Positions 1-8,616 are shown, counted from the stretch's first letter. The stretch: 34,386 nucleotides of DNA from Aestuarierythrobacter sp037968495 (GCA_037968495.1 JBBKVP010000003.1:1-34386); one strand, 5' to 3'. The notes: generated from the sequence alone by a model not told the origin. A program made the numbers and translations.

Positions 1-41
1 GCCAATAGGTTGGCGGCCTGAAACACGAATTCCCAGGTCAT
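1..41 (-). CDS. Start of an ABA4-like (DUF4281) membrane protein, cut by the window edge
   Basis: On the minus strand an ATG at 41..39 overlaps the TGA of the preceding gene (ATGA), which suggests translational coupling. The 13 readable codons give MTWEFVFQAANLL, which resembles the N-terminus of DUF4281 / ABA4-like integral membrane proteins, where a short segment precedes an NLLAL motif. Only this fragment is visible, so the family call rests on a short resemblance. It could be another small membrane protein. Confidence 0.4.
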   Translation of the reverse strand, partial: MTWEFVFQAANLL

Positions 42-751
42 TCGTGGGCACTTTCAAACCGCATGATAAGGCGTTTCAGCGCCTCATGCTCGTGCACGAA
101 TTGGCCGCCTGCCTTTTCCGCCGAACATTGGAGCGCGGCAGTTGCCACTTCGCTAGCTCTGATCGAGCGATATCGCACTGCATTGCCTTGGAGGAACAGA
201 TCCGACACGGGAGCCAGCGCACGTCCGATCCCCTCCAGAAACCTGACATCACCTTCGCGCCACCCGCGCAGCAGGCCGGGTCGCAAAATATCGAGACGGG
301 TAAAGCGCAGCGCCTTCAGATCACGCTCTACTTCGCCCTTCGTGCGCAGATATGTCGTTCGCGATGCTGTGTCCGCACCGACGGAGGAGACATGCACAAA
401 ACTGCGCGTGCCCACTTCCTTGGCGGCGCGCGCGGCTTGCATAACCAACTCGTAATCGACCGCGCGCATGGCTTCGACGCTGCCAGCCTTGGCACGGGTT
501 GTGCCGAGCGCGCAGATGACCGCATCCGGCGAAAGCGCCTCGACGATGCTGGACCAGTCTCCGGATTGGGAAAGTACCAGCTCAATCCGCGCACCTTCGG
601 GGAATTTGATCTCGCGGCGGGCAATACCTTGCAAGGCGATTTCAGGCATATCCGGAGTGCGCGCGATCACGTGGCGTCCGATTAGACCGGTTGCACCAAC
701 GAGCAGAACCCGCCGTCTCGCAGACTCTGTATCAGACCCTGCGTCAGACAT
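38..751 (-). CDS. NAD(P)-binding Rossmann-fold protein (atypical SDR / NAD(P)H-binding family)
   Basis: The protein has about 237 residues. Near its N-terminus lies the dinucleotide-binding motif GATGLIG (GxxGxxG), followed by an alternating beta/alpha Rossmann pattern. The stretch VHVSSVGAD and a later YLRTKGEVE (YxxxK) resemble atypical short-chain dehydrogenases of the NmrA/YwnB/HTATIP2 type. The substrate is unknown; such proteins act as oxidoreductases or as redox sensors. I chose the ATG at 751 (MSDAGSD) over an upstream alternative start because it overlaps the stop of the dGTPase gene by 8 bases, as expected inside this packed operon. It is followed by an ATGA overlap with the next gene. 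Confidence 0.75.
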   Translation of the reverse strand: MSDAGSDTESARRRVLLVGATGLIGRHVIARTPDMPEIALQGIARREIKFPEGARIELVLSQSGDWSSIVEALSPDAVICALGTTRAKAGSVEAMRAVDYELVMQAARAAKEVGTRSFVHVSSVGADTASRTTYLRTKGEVERDLKALRFTRLDILRPGLLRGWREGDVRFLEGIGRALAPVSDLFLQGNAVRYRSIRASEVATAALQCSAEKAGGQFVHEHEALKRLIMRFESAHE

Positions 752-1904
752 TAGAAAGACCCTCCGGCACCGAACCAAATATGCGCCTGAATTGGCTTAT
801 CGCATAGTGATCGGTCATTCCCGCGATAAAATCGGCGATGTGCCGGCCCCGCGCGGGCTCCTCCTGCGGCAGACGTTCGGCCCAGCTTTTCGACATAAGC
901 GCGGGATCCTGATCAAAGGCGGCATAGAGCTGCGCGATGACATCCTTTGCCAGCCCAGCGGTGCGCAGCTGATCCTCATGATGGTAGAGCTTATCATACA
1001 TAAAACGCTTTAGGTGCCGTTCCTGCGCAGCCATGTTCGGCGAAAAACTGGCCAGAGCGCGGCCCGCACCGCGCACATCCTCGATACTGTTGACGCCCGC
1101 CAGATTGCTGCGCGTGGTCTCCAGCAAGTCATTCACCATCACGCCAATCTGCGTGCGCACCAACTCGCGCAATAACTCCCCGCGCGCGGCACCCGGAAAG
1201 CGCCCTTCGACATTGCGCCATTGGTCGGCGACAAAATCGAGAGTGAGAAGATCGTCTAAGTCAAGGAAGCCCGCGCGCAGACCATCGTCTATGTCGTGAT
1301 TGTCATAGGCAATATCGTCCGACAACGCAGAAACCTGCGATTCGAGGCTAGAAAATTCGCTCAACTCCATCGGGAATACCGCATCCAGCTCGGCCAGCGC
1401 CCAGCCGGGCTCCGTCACCGGGCCATTATGCTTTGCGAGGCCTTCGAGTACTTCCCAGCTGAGGTTCAGCCCATCATGCGAGCAATAGGGACTGTCGAGC
1501 CGCATCAGAGTGCGCAATGTCTGCGCATTATGGTCGAAGCCGCCTTGCCTCTCGGTCGCTGCCGAAAGCGCCGCTTCCCCGGCATGGCCAAACGGCGGAT
1601 GGCCGATGTCATGTGCGAGACACAGGGCCTCGGTCAGATCCTCGTCCAGCCGCAACGCCCGTGCAACGGTTCGGCCAATTTGCGCGCATTCGAGGCTGTG
1701 GGTTAGGCGGACGCGGTAGTGGTCACCGTCGGGCGCAACGAACACCTGCGTTTTGTGGCGTAACCTGCGGAAGCTGATTGAATGGATAACCCGGTCGCGG
1801 TCGCGCTGGAAGGCGCTGCGCGGCCCGCGCACGTCTCGGCGATCTTCGGGAAATTCACGCCCGCGACTGATCGCAGGATCACTTGCATAGGGTGCGCGGT
1901 CCAT
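744..1904 (-). CDS. dgt: Deoxyguanosinetriphosphate triphosphohydrolase-like protein (HD domain)
   Basis: The family hydrolyses dNTPs, classically dGTP to deoxyguanosine plus triphosphate, and so affects nucleotide pools. The HD-domain metal ligands are visible: a histidine in RLTHSLE, the HD pair in CLAHDIGHPPFGH at about residue 98, and a downstream Asp in DDIAYDNHD. The N-terminus (MDRAPYASDP, then RRLRHKTQVF) is typical of the alphaproteobacterial dGTPase-like type 2 family, and about 386 residues is normal. I prefer the ATG at 1904; a GTG at 1916 directly abuts the racemase stop and would add four residues. The gene lies in an operon with the racemase upstream and the Rossmann protein downstream (8-base overlap). 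Similar HD enzymes can restrict phage, but nothing in this context suggests defence. Confidence 0.9.
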   Translation of the reverse strand: MDRAPYASDPAISRGREFPEDRRDVRGPRSAFQRDRDRVIHSISFRRLRHKTQVFVAPDGDHYRVRLTHSLECAQIGRTVARALRLDEDLTEALCLAHDIGHPPFGHAGEAALSAATERQGGFDHNAQTLRTLMRLDSPYCSHDGLNLSWEVLEGLAKHNGPVTEPGWALAELDAVFPMELSEFSSLESQVSALSDDIAYDNHDIDDGLRAGFLDLDDLLTLDFVADQWRNVEGRFPGAARGELLRELVRTQIGVMVNDLLETTRSNLAGVNSIEDVRGAGRALASFSPNMAAQERHLKRFMYDKLYHHEDQLRTAGLAKDVIAQLYAAFDQDPALMSKSWAERLPQEEPARGRHIADFIAGMTDHYAISQFRRIFGSVPEGLSNV

Positions 1905-1916
1905 TGGCTCGCGCAC

Positions 1917-2636
1917 CTAGCCTGTATCCTGGCCCGGGTCCTTACCCAAAATCCAGTCCGCGGCTGCCTGTGCATGGATTGTCGTGGAATCGTAGATCGG
2001 CAGAATGTTGGCGTCGATGTCGACCACCATTTCCAGCTCGGTGCACGCAAGCACTATAGCCTCCGCTCCGTCGCGTGATTGGTTGGTGATAACGGTTTTC
2101 AGAAGACGTTCGGCATCGCGGGTGGCGCGGCCTTGCATCAGCTCGTCATAAATCAGATTATCGACCTGCTCGACCACGGCCATGTCAGGCGGCAGCAGAT
2201 CGATGCCGTAGGATACGAGCCGGCGGCGATAGAAGCCTTCGGTCATGACATTATGCGTGCCGATCAGCGACGCGGTTTTGACGCCGTCCGCCTGCATTTT
2301 CGCGCCAACCGTTTCGGCGATATGGATAATCGGCAAATCGACGCGGATATCCAGCTCGCGGTATATTTTGTGCATGGAATTGGCACAGATGATGATCGCT
2401 GCAGCGCCAGCAACTTTCAACCGGTTGGCCGAATCGGCCAGAATATCGGTCGCGCGCTGCCATTCCTCGTCAGAGCGAAGCCGATAAACGCAGTTGAAAT
2501 CCAGACTTTCGAGCAACAACGGCGCACTTGTGCGCTTGTCGCTCGCCTTCTGAATATCGCGATTGATCAATTCGTAATAGCGGCGTGTCGAGGCCCAGCT
2601 CATTCCGCCAATCATCCCCAGCTTACGCAAACTCAA
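1917..2636 (-). CDS. Aspartate/glutamate racemase family protein
   Basis: PLP-independent racemases of this family use two cysteines as acid and base to interconvert L- and D-amino acids. Both are visible: Cys84 in IICANSMHK and Cys198 in VLACTELEM. The N-terminal LGMIGGMSWASTRRYY matches the LGxIGGMSWxST signature of the YgeA/aspartate-racemase branch. About 239 residues is the usual size. No ATG precedes the conserved region: the listed start is a TTG at 2636, and a second TTG at 2630 would give the family-typical MRKLG. A purine-rich AAAAAGGG lies just upstream of both. The stop is adjacent to the dGTPase gene, so the two are probably cotranscribed. The substrate is not predictable. Confidence 0.85.
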   Translation of the reverse strand: MSLRKLGMIGGMSWASTRRYYELINRDIQKASDKRTSAPLLLESLDFNCVYRLRSDEEWQRATDILADSANRLKVAGAAAIIICANSMHKIYRELDIRVDLPIIHIAETVGAKMQADGVKTASLIGTHNVMTEGFYRRRLVSYGIDLLPPDMAVVEQVDNLIYDELMQGRATRDAERLLKTVITNQSRDGAEAIVLACTELEMVVDIDANILPIYDSTTIHAQAAADWILGKDPGQDTG

Positions 2637-2724
2637 ATACCCTTTTTGATGGAGATCAACGCACCACGATGGGTAGTGATAGGCGGGAAGCCGCGCAGCG
2701 TCCAGCGGGCCTGGCTAACGCGCT

Positions 2725-3690
2725 CTACCCGCCGGTTGCAGTCCTTAACGGCAAGTTTGCCAACCATTTCCGCAAGTCGTTGGATGATGGTCCAGCCGCC
2801 TCTTCCATCGGCAAGTGACCGATTCCGGGATAAGTGACTTCGGTGGCATTCGGAATGTTGGATTTGAACCATGCAGATGCGTCAAACGGTATTAGCGAAT
2901 CCTCCTCGCCCCACATCACGAGCGTCGACACCTTCATTGCTTGCGCTTGTTCAGGTGTAAATGCTGTTCGTTCCGCAGAAAAGCGAGCGCGGGTTGCATC
3001 GCGGTTGCCAGGATAACGGGCCAATTCCCAATAGCGATCAACTGCTTCCGGGGTTACAACCTGCTGATTGGAAACACTCTGGGACAGGCTCCGCTCAACC
3101 AGCGAACGCGCCAACATTTGGCTGAGGACCGAACCCACGCCCGGAATTTGCGCCAGCGTAAATGCAAGGTTTCCGCCGCCTTCGCGTTCGATCGGTGCAC
3201 CGGAGGCATCGACTAACACCAAGCCGTCCAGCCGCTCCGGATGTTCGAGCGCATACGCCATAGCTATTCCGCCGCCCATAGAATTGCCGCCAAGCACAAA
3301 AGTATCGAGCTTCATGGCGTCCGCAACATGTTCGACATCGCTGACAAACATTTCACGCGCATAATTGGAATCCGGCGCGGCCCCTGTCAGCCCATGACCG
3401 CGCTGGTCAAATCGAATGACGCGGTAGTCGTCTTTGAGAGCCTCGGTCCATAGCTCCCAGGTATGCAGGTCTGCGTTCGACCCGTGGAGCAGCATCACGA
3501 CCGGTGCATCTCGCGGCCCTTCGTCGCGTAGATGCACAGTCATCCCGCCGCCAATGTCGACGAATTGCGATGGTTCACCGCCATATTTCGCGCGCATCTC
3601 CAATGGGTCGGTGTCGGGTGTGCGGAAGATCACGAACGCCAGCATCAGCACGATAAAGATAACAAGCAGGATTTTGGCGAGACGCTTCAT
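2725..3690 (-). CDS. Membrane-anchored alpha/beta hydrolase
   Basis: The 321-residue protein starts with a basic tip and one hydrophobic segment (residues about 4-22, MKRLAKILLVIF...), which should anchor it in the inner membrane with the catalytic domain outside. The hydrolase fold shows the oxyanion motif LLHGSN, the RFDQRGHG strand, the nucleophile elbow GNSMGG (Ser137), a late acid in MWGEEDSLIP and the histidine in GIGHLPME. I chose the ATG at 3690 because it begins at the anchor and sits 4 bases after the cytochrome gene stop; the longer upstream reading would be out of character. It is the last gene of the beta-helix/diheme cytochrome operon. The substrate is unknown. Confidence 0.85.
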   Translation of the reverse strand: MKRLAKILLVIFIVLMLAFVIFRTPDTDPLEMRAKYGGEPSQFVDIGGGMTVHLRDEGPRDAPVVMLLHGSNADLHTWELWTEALKDDYRVIRFDQRGHGLTGAAPDSNYAREMFVSDVEHVADAMKLDTFVLGGNSMGGGIAMAYALEHPERLDGLVLVDASGAPIEREGGGNLAFTLAQIPGVGSVLSQMLARSLVERSLSQSVSNQQVVTPEAVDRYWELARYPGNRDATRARFSAERTAFTPEQAQAMKVSTLVMWGEEDSLIPFDASAWFKSNIPNATEVTYPGIGHLPMEEAAGPSSNDLRKWLANLPLRTATGG

Positions 3691-3694
3691 GTAG

Positions 3695-4699
3695 TTAGAT
3701 TCCTTCAATCCAGCGGGTGACGGCTGCCACGCCTTCTTCATCGACGGTCGATTTGCCGAGTTCGGGCATTGCGACACCGGGTTCGTTGCTCTTCATCCGG
3801 TGAACCAGAATACTCTCGTCAGGCTTGCCCGGCACGATATCAAACTCAAGGATGCCCGATCCGCGACCTGCGGCAACCGGTCGTTTGCCAATACCGATGG
3901 CGTCCGACAGCGTTTGCTCCCACCGCAGATCAAGGCCTGAATTGGAAGCGTTGGCGCCCGGCCTGTGGCAATGGGCACAATTAACGTCGAGATAGGCGCG
4001 CGCTGCGGCTTCCGGTTTTGCGCTCCCGTGATTTTCCCACAGTGGCAGCGGTGTTTCCAGATCGGGCGCTGCGTCGAGCAATCCGGCAGCCACCAAACCC
4101 ACCTGCCAGTCATGCGAAAGGTTGCGCGCCTTGGGGCCGATGGGGACCACTTCGCCATTCAGGCCGTGGCATTCCTTGCATTGGTTCTTGTTCGGCACCC
4201 GGTAACTGATCTGCTCGCCGCGCGGCGTGGTCAGATCGACCCGCGCCCCGGCAATGACCAAGGTCGCATCGGTTTGCTCGTCATTCCACTTATATGGCAG
4301 CGCCAGCCAGCCCTCGGCTCGGTGCAGCAGCACCCGCGTCTCGATCAACCGCCGAACCTCACCTTCGCCAAAGGCAAAGGTCTTGATCAACGCGCTGCCG
4401 ACCGGAAGGTTGAGCAGCCCTTCCCCCTGTGAAACAGCTTGCGATCCGGCGGGCAAGTAAAGGAAACGCAGCTTGTCCGTCCCATCGGAATAGAGCGGCG
4501 TATTAAGCCGGTAGGGCGTGACACGATCTGCCGGAACCTGCTCCGCCGCATTGGCGAAGAAACCGAAATCCGACAGCGCGCGCGGCAAGTGTGTTTCGGT
4601 CACCGCGACGTCATTGACCGCAGGCGGCCCACCAGCATTTGCATTAATCGCGCAAGCGGCGGCAAACATCGTTGCAGCAAGGAATAGTCCTTGCTTCAT
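3695..4699 (-). CDS. Diheme c-type cytochrome, SO2930/HNE_0200-like family
   Basis: The 334-residue exported protein has a signal peptide of about 22 residues ending in INANA. Two CxxCH heme-binding motifs are visible: CKECH at 174-178 and CAHCH at 241-245, with a candidate distal Met ligand in VAMPELG near 311. The region between signal and first heme (DFGFF..., TPLYSDGTDKLRFLYLP) is characteristic of a conserved family that, from memory of TIGRFAM TIGR03806, is found next to a beta-helix protein (TIGR03805), exactly as here. ATGA overlaps the beta-helix stop, so the two are translationally coupled. It should act as a periplasmic electron-transfer protein; its redox partner and reaction are unknown. 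Confidence 0.88.
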   Translation of the reverse strand: MKQGLFLAATMFAAACAINANAGGPPAVNDVAVTETHLPRALSDFGFFANAAEQVPADRVTPYRLNTPLYSDGTDKLRFLYLPAGSQAVSQGEGLLNLPVGSALIKTFAFGEGEVRRLIETRVLLHRAEGWLALPYKWNDEQTDATLVIAGARVDLTTPRGEQISYRVPNKNQCKECHGLNGEVVPIGPKARNLSHDWQVGLVAAGLLDAAPDLETPLPLWENHGSAKPEAAARAYLDVNCAHCHRPGANASNSGLDLRWEQTLSDAIGIGKRPVAAGRGSGILEFDIVPGKPDESILVHRMKSNEPGVAMPELGKSTVDEEGVAAVTRWIEGI

Positions 4700-5913
4700 C
4701 CGGTGATACGCGCGGACAACTCTTCGGGCGCGCCGATCGACGCTTCGTCATAATCGATCGCATTTACGGGCACTACCAATGGCCCTGGCTTTGCCTTGTC
4801 GGGACCATCACCGACTTTCGCCAAGTTGAGCGACCAGCCGATCGTTTCTGCGGCAACACTCAGCCCCGTATCGCCTTCGGACAGACCATCCCAAAGAACC
4901 GACGGTAAAGAGCCGCCAAACGCCGCCAGCAACATCCCGCGCCCTTCGAACTGCGGGTCCATCCCGCTGCGGGCGTAAGTGTTCTTCCCAATCACAACAT
5001 TGCGCGCATAGGGATTGTACCTGTCGTCATCATAGGGCTGCGGATAGGTCACAACCATCACGTCGGATGTCGAATTATCGGTCAGGATATTGTCATGAAT
5101 CCACACGCCGTCATTCGCCATGATCAACACGCCAGTACCCTTCAGAACACCGCCGACAATGTTGCCGGGAGGGGCAAAGTTGGGCTCGTCATTGCCGACG
5201 ACCAGATTGTTACGGATAACCACATTACCGCCGCCCATCACGGGCAAGTTCGGCAAGTCGAATACGAGAATTCCGCCGGTGTTGCGCGTGGCGATATTGC
5301 CCTCGACCACGGCATTGCGGCTGTTTTCAATCTCGATCCCGGCGACATTCGCCTCGGCAATCGAATTGCGAACGGTGATGTCCTTGCTCTGCCCGACATA
5401 GATGCCCGCGTCAGACGCGCCCGAGACCTTTACGCCGTCGATCAGCACGCCGGTGCTTTCGACTGGATAGATCGCATAGGCGCCGTTGTCGGGGCTCGGC
5501 CCGTTCGTCCATTCCACGCGGATGCGATGATAGACGATGGCATCTGCGCCCTTCGATTTGATCCCGTCGCCCTTGGGGTTTTCCATCCCGAAATCACGAA
5601 GCGTGACAAAGTCGGATGTGACCAACAGCCCTTCGCCCGCACCGATTTGCTTGGTGAAATCGAGCACGGTCTTATCCATGCCAGCCCCGCGAACAGTTAC
5701 GCTATCGACATCGAGCGATAGTCCGTCGGTGAGCGTGAAATAACCCTCGCCCAACACGATCTCGTCGCCCGGTTCGGCTAGTATCAGCGCCTCTTGCAGG
5801 CGCTCCTGAGCGTCAGCCCCGGCAGCGACTTCGATAGTTTCGGCAAATGCAGGATTCGCCGCCGCAAGTGAAATTGCCGCAGTAATGCAGGCGAAATTCA
5901 TTTTCTGTGTCAT
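4696..5913 (-). CDS. Secreted parallel beta-helix repeat protein, partner of the diheme cytochrome
   Basis: The protein has 405 residues with a clear Sec signal peptide ending near PAFAETIEV. After it comes a stack of beta-helix-like rungs (VLIDGVKVSGASDAGIYVG, ITVRNSIAEANVAGIEIEN, AVVEGNIATRNTGGILVFD), the pattern seen in pectate-lyase-like and NosD-like folds. The ATG at 5913 is supported by a GGAGAGAG-type ribosome site about 6 bases upstream. It heads a three-gene operon: an ATGA overlap links it to the diheme cytochrome, and the membrane-anchored hydrolase follows. The pairing matches the TIGR03805/TIGR03806 pair as I recall it. A polysaccharide-binding or lyase role is possible, but no catalytic residues can be assigned. 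Confidence 0.85.
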   Translation of the reverse strand: MTQKMNFACITAAISLAAANPAFAETIEVAAGADAQERLQEALILAEPGDEIVLGEGYFTLTDGLSLDVDSVTVRGAGMDKTVLDFTKQIGAGEGLLVTSDFVTLRDFGMENPKGDGIKSKGADAIVYHRIRVEWTNGPSPDNGAYAIYPVESTGVLIDGVKVSGASDAGIYVGQSKDITVRNSIAEANVAGIEIENSRNAVVEGNIATRNTGGILVFDLPNLPVMGGGNVVIRNNLVVGNDEPNFAPPGNIVGGVLKGTGVLIMANDGVWIHDNILTDNSTSDVMVVTYPQPYDDDRYNPYARNVVIGKNTYARSGMDPQFEGRGMLLAAFGGSLPSVLWDGLSEGDTGLSVAAETIGWSLNLAKVGDGPDKAKPGPLVVPVNAIDYDEASIGAPEELSARITG

Positions 5914-5980
5914 AGGCCTCTCTCCGAAATGTATATTGCGCTATTTTGAGTGCGAAGCAAACAGTCCGGAGAATGCTTTT

Positions 5981-6412
5981 ATGATCGCACGAAAGCCCGC
6001 CTTTGTCCTGACCGCGCTAGGCGCTGTTGCTGCCGCATTTATAGCTGCGCCCACTATCGCCGCGCCATCTTCAATTGCAGGCAAGTGGAAAACCGGTGAC
6101 GGCAAAGCGATCGTCACCATCGCGCCCTGCGGCCAAAGCCTGTGCGGCAGGATTACCAAGTTCCTCGTCCCCGAACCGCCTGGCGGTGCACGCGACGGGA
6201 AGAACCCGGACAGTTCGCAGCGTGACCGCATGCTACTGGGGTCGGCAATCCTGTGGAACCTGCAGCCGAAGGGCAGCGCGTTTAGCGGCAATGGTTACAG
6301 CCCTGAGGCCGGACGTAATTTCAACGCGACCGTCACGCGCAGCGGCAATGGTCTGAAAGTCAAAGGCTGCGTGCTATTGTTCTGCCAGTCGCAAAACTGG
6401 ACGAAGGTCTAA
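5981..6412 (+). CDS. DUF2147 domain secreted protein
   Basis: A 143-residue protein with a signal peptide (MIARKPAFVLTALGAVAAAF..., cleavage likely after TIAAP). The mature part has the DUF2147 features: GKWKTGDGKAIVTIAPCGQSLCGRI near the start, an RDGKNPD stretch, and a C-terminal LKVKGCVLLFCQSQNWTKV with paired cysteines. DUF2147 proteins are small lipocalin-like periplasmic proteins of unknown function. I chose the ATG at 5981, with GGAGAA about 8 bases upstream, rather than a longer reading that runs back across the divergent promoter region. The gene is divergent from the beta-helix operon (67-base gap) and converges on the gene at 6416 with only three bases between the stops. Confidence 0.85.
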   Translation: MIARKPAFVLTALGAVAAAFIAAPTIAAPSSIAGKWKTGDGKAIVTIAPCGQSLCGRITKFLVPEPPGGARDGKNPDSSQRDRMLLGSAILWNLQPKGSAFSGNGYSPEAGRNFNATVTRSGNGLKVKGCVLLFCQSQNWTKV

Positions 6413-6415
6413 GCT

Positions 6416-6748
6416 TTAGCCAATCCCCAGAGCGCAGAGGCCTGCGGAACTGGCGGTTACGGTAACCACTTCAGCATCGCCCATTTTGCGTACCCGTTTA
6501 ACATATTCGCCGAGATTGAGTTTCTCACCATCTTCGCTGGCAAGCGTCTCCAACTTGCGTAGCTGCGTGATGGTCAGCCGGTCCGTCATGCGTCCGGCCA
6601 TGCAATCCGCCCGCTTTTCCGAGACACCGGCGTCCATCAGAGCGGTTTTGACGCGGTATTCCGTGACCTGTTCAATCCCGCCGAAAAACACGAGATAGAT
6701 ACCGCCTGCAATCGCTGCCAAAGCCAGCAGCGCGAGGAACCTCTTCAC
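6416..6748 (-). CDS. Small membrane-anchored protein of unknown function, coupled to pntB
   Basis: 110 residues with an N-terminal hydrophobic segment (about 3-22, ending LVFFGG) and a soluble remainder containing two cysteines (ADCMAG and AGLCALG). The GTG start at 6748 overlaps the pntB stop (GTGA), so translation is probably coupled to pntB. I do not recognise the family. The middle part (SEKRADCMAGRMTDRLTITQLRKLE) reads like a helical, possibly periplasmic domain and resembles hypothetical proteins common in sphingomonads. Its place at the end of the transhydrogenase operon suggests a role with the membrane or with redox, but this is only inferred from position. Confidence 0.7.
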   Translation of the reverse strand: MKRFLALLALAAIAGGIYLVFFGGIEQVTEYRVKTALMDAGVSEKRADCMAGRMTDRLTITQLRKLETLASEDGEKLNLGEYVKRVRKMGDAEVVTVTASSAGLCALGIG

Positions 6749-8220
6749 TCGCTCAACGCCTTGTTGATTTCCTCAACCATCTTCTTCGCATCAGACAGCA
6801 GCATCATGGTCTGGTCCATATAGAACACGTCATTGTCGACGCCCGAGTATCCGACGCCGCCCATGCTGCGTTTGATGAAGAATACCTGCTTGGCTTTCTC
6901 CACATCAAACACAGGCATGCCGTAAATCGGGCTGGTCTTGTCGGTCTTGGCGGCAGGGTTTACCACGTCATTTGCACCAATGATGAATGCAACGTCAGCC
7001 TGCGCAAATTCGGAGTTGATGTCCTCCAGCTCGAAGACTTCGTCATAGGGGACGTTAGCCTCTGCTAGCAGCACATTCATGTGCCCCGGCATCCGGCCAG
7101 CGACGGGATGGATGGCGTATTTTACGCTTACGCCCTTTTCCTTCAGCACGTCGCCCATTTCGCGCAAGACATGCTGCGCCTGCGCCACGGCCATGCCGTA
7201 GCCGGGAATGATGATGACACTTTCGGCCTGTTCCAGCATAAAGGCCGCATCCGCCGCGCTGCCCTGCTTATAGGGACGCTGTTCGCGCGGTTCGCCATCG
7301 CCGGCCGCTTGCTCCACGCCAAATCCGCCCGCGATCACCGAAATGAAACTGCGGTTCATCGCCTTGCACATGATGTAACTGAGGATCGCGCCTGAAGAAC
7401 CAACCAGCGCGCCCGTGACGATCATAGCGGTGTTGTGCAGCGTAAAGCCCATCGCCGCTGCCGCCCAGCCGGAATAGCTGTTCAGCATCGACACCACGAC
7501 TGGCATATCCGCCCCGCCAATGGGGATGATCAGCAGGAAACCAACAATAAATGCCAGCGCCGTAATCGCCGCGAAATAAGTCATATTGTCAATCGCATCA
7601 TGCGCGAAAAGGACCGTGAGGATCAGAATAGCGGCCATCACACCCAAATTGATAATGTGGCGCATTGGCAGCAGGATCGGCGCGCCCGACATCTTGCCTG
7701 CCAATTTCAGGAAAGCGATAACCGAGCCGGAGAAGGTGATGGCGCCAATCGCCACGCCCAGCGCCATTTCGATCCGGCTTACGGGTCCGATAACCATCGA
7801 TCCGTCTATCCCCGGGACGAGCAGATCGAAAGCACCGGGGTTCATAAACGCCGCCCAGCCCACCAGCACCGCAGCAAGGCCGACGAGCGAGTGGAACGCT
7901 GCGACCAGCTGCGGCATGTCTGTCATCGCGATGCGCTTGGCGATCACGAAACCGATGATCCCGCCGATAGCGATGGCGCCGCCGATTTCCGGCAGCGAAG
8001 CGACGTCATGCGTGATCAGGGTGGTCACCACCGCGATTAGCATACCGATCATGCCGAAACGGTTGCCCGCGCGGCTGCTCGATGGTGACGACAGCCCGCG
8101 CAATGCGAGGATGAAGAACACGCCGGCAATCAGATATGCCAGCGCAACCCATGGGTTTACGGCATGAACAGTCTCGGCGACCGCAGCGAATTCGGCGGTT
8201 TCTGGAGCGAAAGCAGCCAT
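6745..8220 (-). CDS. pntB: NAD(P) transhydrogenase, beta subunit
   Basis: PntB holds part of the proton channel and the NADP(H)-binding domain III of the proton-translocating transhydrogenase, which makes NADPH from NADH using the proton gradient. The 491-residue protein shows a series of hydrophobic helices over about residues 20-290 and then the soluble C-terminal domain with IIPGYGMAVAQAQHVL, the NADP-binding fingerprint of domain III. Later motifs HPVAGRMPGHMNVLLAEA and DVVNPAAKTD are also canonical. The start overlaps the pntAb stop by one base (TGATG), and a small membrane-protein gene overlaps its end. Confidence 0.97.
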   Translation of the reverse strand: MAAFAPETAEFAAVAETVHAVNPWVALAYLIAGVFFILALRGLSSPSSSRAGNRFGMIGMLIAVVTTLITHDVASLPEIGGAIAIGGIIGFVIAKRIAMTDMPQLVAAFHSLVGLAAVLVGWAAFMNPGAFDLLVPGIDGSMVIGPVSRIEMALGVAIGAITFSGSVIAFLKLAGKMSGAPILLPMRHIINLGVMAAILILTVLFAHDAIDNMTYFAAITALAFIVGFLLIIPIGGADMPVVVSMLNSYSGWAAAAMGFTLHNTAMIVTGALVGSSGAILSYIMCKAMNRSFISVIAGGFGVEQAAGDGEPREQRPYKQGSAADAAFMLEQAESVIIIPGYGMAVAQAQHVLREMGDVLKEKGVSVKYAIHPVAGRMPGHMNVLLAEANVPYDEVFELEDINSEFAQADVAFIIGANDVVNPAAKTDKTSPIYGMPVFDVEKAKQVFFIKRSMGGVGYSGVDNDVFYMDQTMMLLSDAKKMVEEINKALSE

Positions 8221-8537
8221 CAGCCCTTCGCACCGCTAGATTTCGCAGGAGCAGCCGGTTTCTCTTTCTTCTTATACATCGCCAGCATGCGCGCCGTAAC
8301 AGCAAAGCCGCCGAAGATATTTACACTCGCCAGCACAACGCCAATCAGGCCGAGCCACTTGGCCGCCGGATTACCCGCACCTGCCGCCGCAATCAGCGCG
8401 CCGACAATGATCACCGAAGAGATTGCATTGGTCACCGCCATCAAAGGCGTGTGCAACGCCGGAGTGACCGACCAAACAACGTAATAGCCGACAAAGCAGG
8501 CTAGGACGAAAATCGATAGAATGCTGATGAAATCCAC
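8220..8537 (-). CDS. pntAb: NAD(P) transhydrogenase, alpha subunit part 2 (membrane part)
   Basis: In alphaproteobacteria the PntA polypeptide is split; this piece carries the transmembrane helices. The 105-residue protein shows three or four hydrophobic segments (FISILSIFVLACFVGYYVVW, VTNAISSVIIVGALIAAA, WLGLIGVVLASVNIFGGFAV) and the conserved TPALHTPLMAVTNAISS. I chose the GTG at 8537 (VDFISIL) because an AAGAGGGAAC ribosome site lies just upstream; the longer reading lacks this. It is followed directly by pntB with a TGATG overlap. It is separated from pntAa by about 1.2 kb that carries a fasciclin gene and a lipoprotein gene. Confidence 0.93.
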   Translation of the reverse strand: MDFISILSIFVLACFVGYYVVWSVTPALHTPLMAVTNAISSVIIVGALIAAAGAGNPAAKWLGLIGVVLASVNIFGGFAVTARMLAMYKKKEKPAAPAKSSGAKG

Positions 8538-8616
8538 GGCGTTCCCTCTTCTATTTTGCGCACTGTATCGCAAGACCAGCGGGCCAAGTCGAGTGCCAAG
8601 GCGAATAGATCACCGC

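Noticed and set aside
744..1904. The dGTPase-like gene as part of an anti-phage defence system
   Set aside because: Its neighbours are metabolic genes in a packed operon, and no recombinase, toxin or other defence gene is present in the window.
2637..2724. A GC-rich stretch with GGGTAGAGC on the minus strand, considered as a tRNA
   Set aside because: No T-arm (GTTCRA) and no closing acceptor stem could be found at the right distances.
2079..2837. A long open frame on the plus strand opposite the racemase and hydrolase genes
   Set aside because: It mirrors real genes on the other strand, has no recognisable domain or ribosome site, and its translation is rich in residues expected from antisense reading. 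The same holds for the plus-strand frames at 5095-5721, 7435-8040 and 23329-24183.
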